DNA of 64,000 bases from Mycobacterium paraseoulense (lineage in GTDB: Bacteria; Actinomycetota; Actinomycetes; Mycobacteriales; Mycobacteriaceae): NCBI RefSeq assembly GCF_010731655.1, contig NZ_AP022619.1, forward strand, positions 6,014,001-6,078,000, given 5' to 3'. A model generated the notes under the pieces. The model saw nothing but the letters and a program-made list of their open reading frames with translations, was not told the DNA's origin and did no database searches. Of this stretch, positions 63,296-64,000 are shown piece after piece. The translations under genes and the position numbers were made by a program. Positions within the stretch are counted from its first letter, which is position 1; every line of letters starts with the position of its first letter.

Positions 63296-64000
63296 CTAAA
63301 CCCTCCGGTTCGCGTCCGCCGGTCTGCTCGGCGTGCTGAGGCGTTCCAGCTGCGGACGTTTGGGTTCCCGCCCGTCGGCCGACGACATGCCGCGCAGCCG
63401 GCGCCAGATCCACGGGAAGAAACTGTCCTGCGTCCAGCGCAACTGTTCGTAGGCGCCGCCGCTCAGTGACCGCCGCCTGGCCTCGGAGCTAGGGTGGGCC
63501 CAATCATGGTTGCTGCCAGGCAGATTCAGGGCCTCGGCGGCCGCGGCGGCGAACAGCATGTGCCCTTTGGCCGACGCGTGCACACGGTCGATGGCCCAGG
63601 TGTCCAACTCGCGCATCGACGGCGCGTTGTACAGGTCGACCAGCCGGAAGCCGTAGTGATCGGCGGCGGCTCGGATCGCATCGTTGACGCGGGCGAGGCG
63701 CCCGGACACGAGGCGGCCGAGCGGGAGGAACTGCGCGACGTTGGGGAACGTCGTCGTCACCACCGTCGCCCCCGATCCGGCCAGTGCGGCGTGGATCTCG
63801 TCGAGGTCGACCAGGGCGCGGCCGAAGGATCGCCCCGGCTGGATGACGTCGTTCATCCCGACGCACACGGTGATCAGGTCTGGCCGCATGGCCAGCGCCT
63901 GCGGGACCTGCTCGCGCAGCACGTGGGCCACCAGCTTGCCGCGGATCGCCAGGTTGGCGTAGTGCAACCCGGGATAGAGCGAGTCGAGCAGCGCCGCGAG
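63296..64000 (-). CDS. SGNH/GDSL hydrolase, C-terminal part (5' end outside window)
   Basis: The frame is open to the right edge of the window, so the N-terminus with the GDS nucleophile is missing. The visible part contains LITVCVGMNDVIQPG, the block III Gly-x-Asn of SGNH hydrolases, and DRVHASAKGHMLFAAAAAEA, the block V Asp-x-x-His catalytic pair. It is therefore an esterase or lipase-like enzyme of the SGNH superfamily. The C-terminal 60 residues are Arg- and Ser-rich with WTQDSFFPWIWRRLRG, possibly membrane-associating. It is on the same strand as dedA and 36 nt upstream of it. Confidence 0.83.
   Translation of the reverse strand, partial: LAALLDSLYPGLHYANLAIRGKLVAHVLREQVPQALAMRPDLITVCVGMNDVIQPGRSFGRALVDLDEIHAALAGSGATVVTTTFPNVAQFLPLGRLVSGRLARVNDAIRAAADHYGFRLVDLYNAPSMRELDTWAIDRVHASAKGHMLFAAAAAEALNLPGSNHDWAHPSSEARRRSLSGGAYEQLRWTQDSFFPWIWRRLRGMSSADGREPKRPQLERLSTPSRPADANRRV

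Overview
The window is a high-GC actinobacterial chromosome segment, almost certainly from a slow-growing Mycobacterium close to the M. avium complex. The left end matches the M. tuberculosis gene order gene for gene: dxs1, RNase D-like, DUF3000, echA15, hemE, hemY, chdC, methyltransferase, msrB, aftC, lipoprotein hydrolase, ribD-like, zapE-like, GNAT, exported protein, clpC2. The right end (STAS protein, DedA) matches the M. tuberculosis Rv2638-Rv2637 area. Mycobacterial hallmarks include AftC (arabinogalactan synthesis), many DUF732 exported proteins, the coproporphyrin-dependent heme genes, and several TANNNT boxes 6-7 nt upstream of start codons, as expected for leaderless mRNAs. These statements rest on remembered gene order and protein motifs, not on a database search.

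Layout. (1) 1-16.8 kb is conserved core: an antiporter tail, isoprenoid entry (dxs), RNA processing, a heme operon (hemE-hemY-chdC), methionine sulfoxide repair, cell-wall arabinan synthesis, and clpC2 under a promoter carrying two identical-architecture palindromes. (2) 16.9-25.9 kb is dominated by small exported proteins. It holds six DUF732-type genes, a secreted papain-fold-like (CHAP/NlpC-like) protein, a proline-rich peptide and several small unknowns, interrupted by an AGCS amino-acid symporter and a CDF cation exporter. (3) 26.2-28.8 kb has an SDR plus MmyB-like XRE regulator pair, then four tRNA genes (Val-GAC, Cys, Gly on minus; Val-CAC on plus). In M. tuberculosis a prophage sits beside the corresponding tRNAs; none is present here.

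(4) 28.9-46.7 kb is accessory and signalling-rich. It contains three GAF-ANTAR proteins in a row, a fatty-acyl-AMP ligase, a DesA3-like desaturase, a GT4 glycosyltransferase, three DUF5994 paralogues (two sharing a duplicated leader), a transglutaminase-like protein, a WS/DGAT-family protein with a degraded active site, an orphan DevS-like GAF histidine kinase and a PknK-type kinase-ATPase. Lipid storage or modification plus sensing suggests a stress or dormancy-oriented island, but that is inference. (5) 47-60.2 kb is lipid catabolism. An apparently complete beta-oxidation cassette (thiolase, two MaoC proteins, SDR, acyl-CoA dehydrogenase, acyl ligase, double-TetR regulator) is followed by a second ligase, an SDR, a catalase-like protein and a TauE-like permease.

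(6) From 52.9 to 63.1 kb seven genes carry about eleven frameshifts, many in short homopolymers, while no clear frameshift was seen in the preceding 52 kb. This is either a locally poor consensus or a decaying block, and it should be resolved before any of these genes is called dead. (7) 60.2-64 kb holds a YbdK-type carboxylate-amine ligase, a STAS protein divergent from a TetR regulator with a palindromic operator between them, DedA (frameshifted) and the C-terminal part of an SGNH hydrolase. No insertion sequence, CRISPR array, integrase or rRNA was found.
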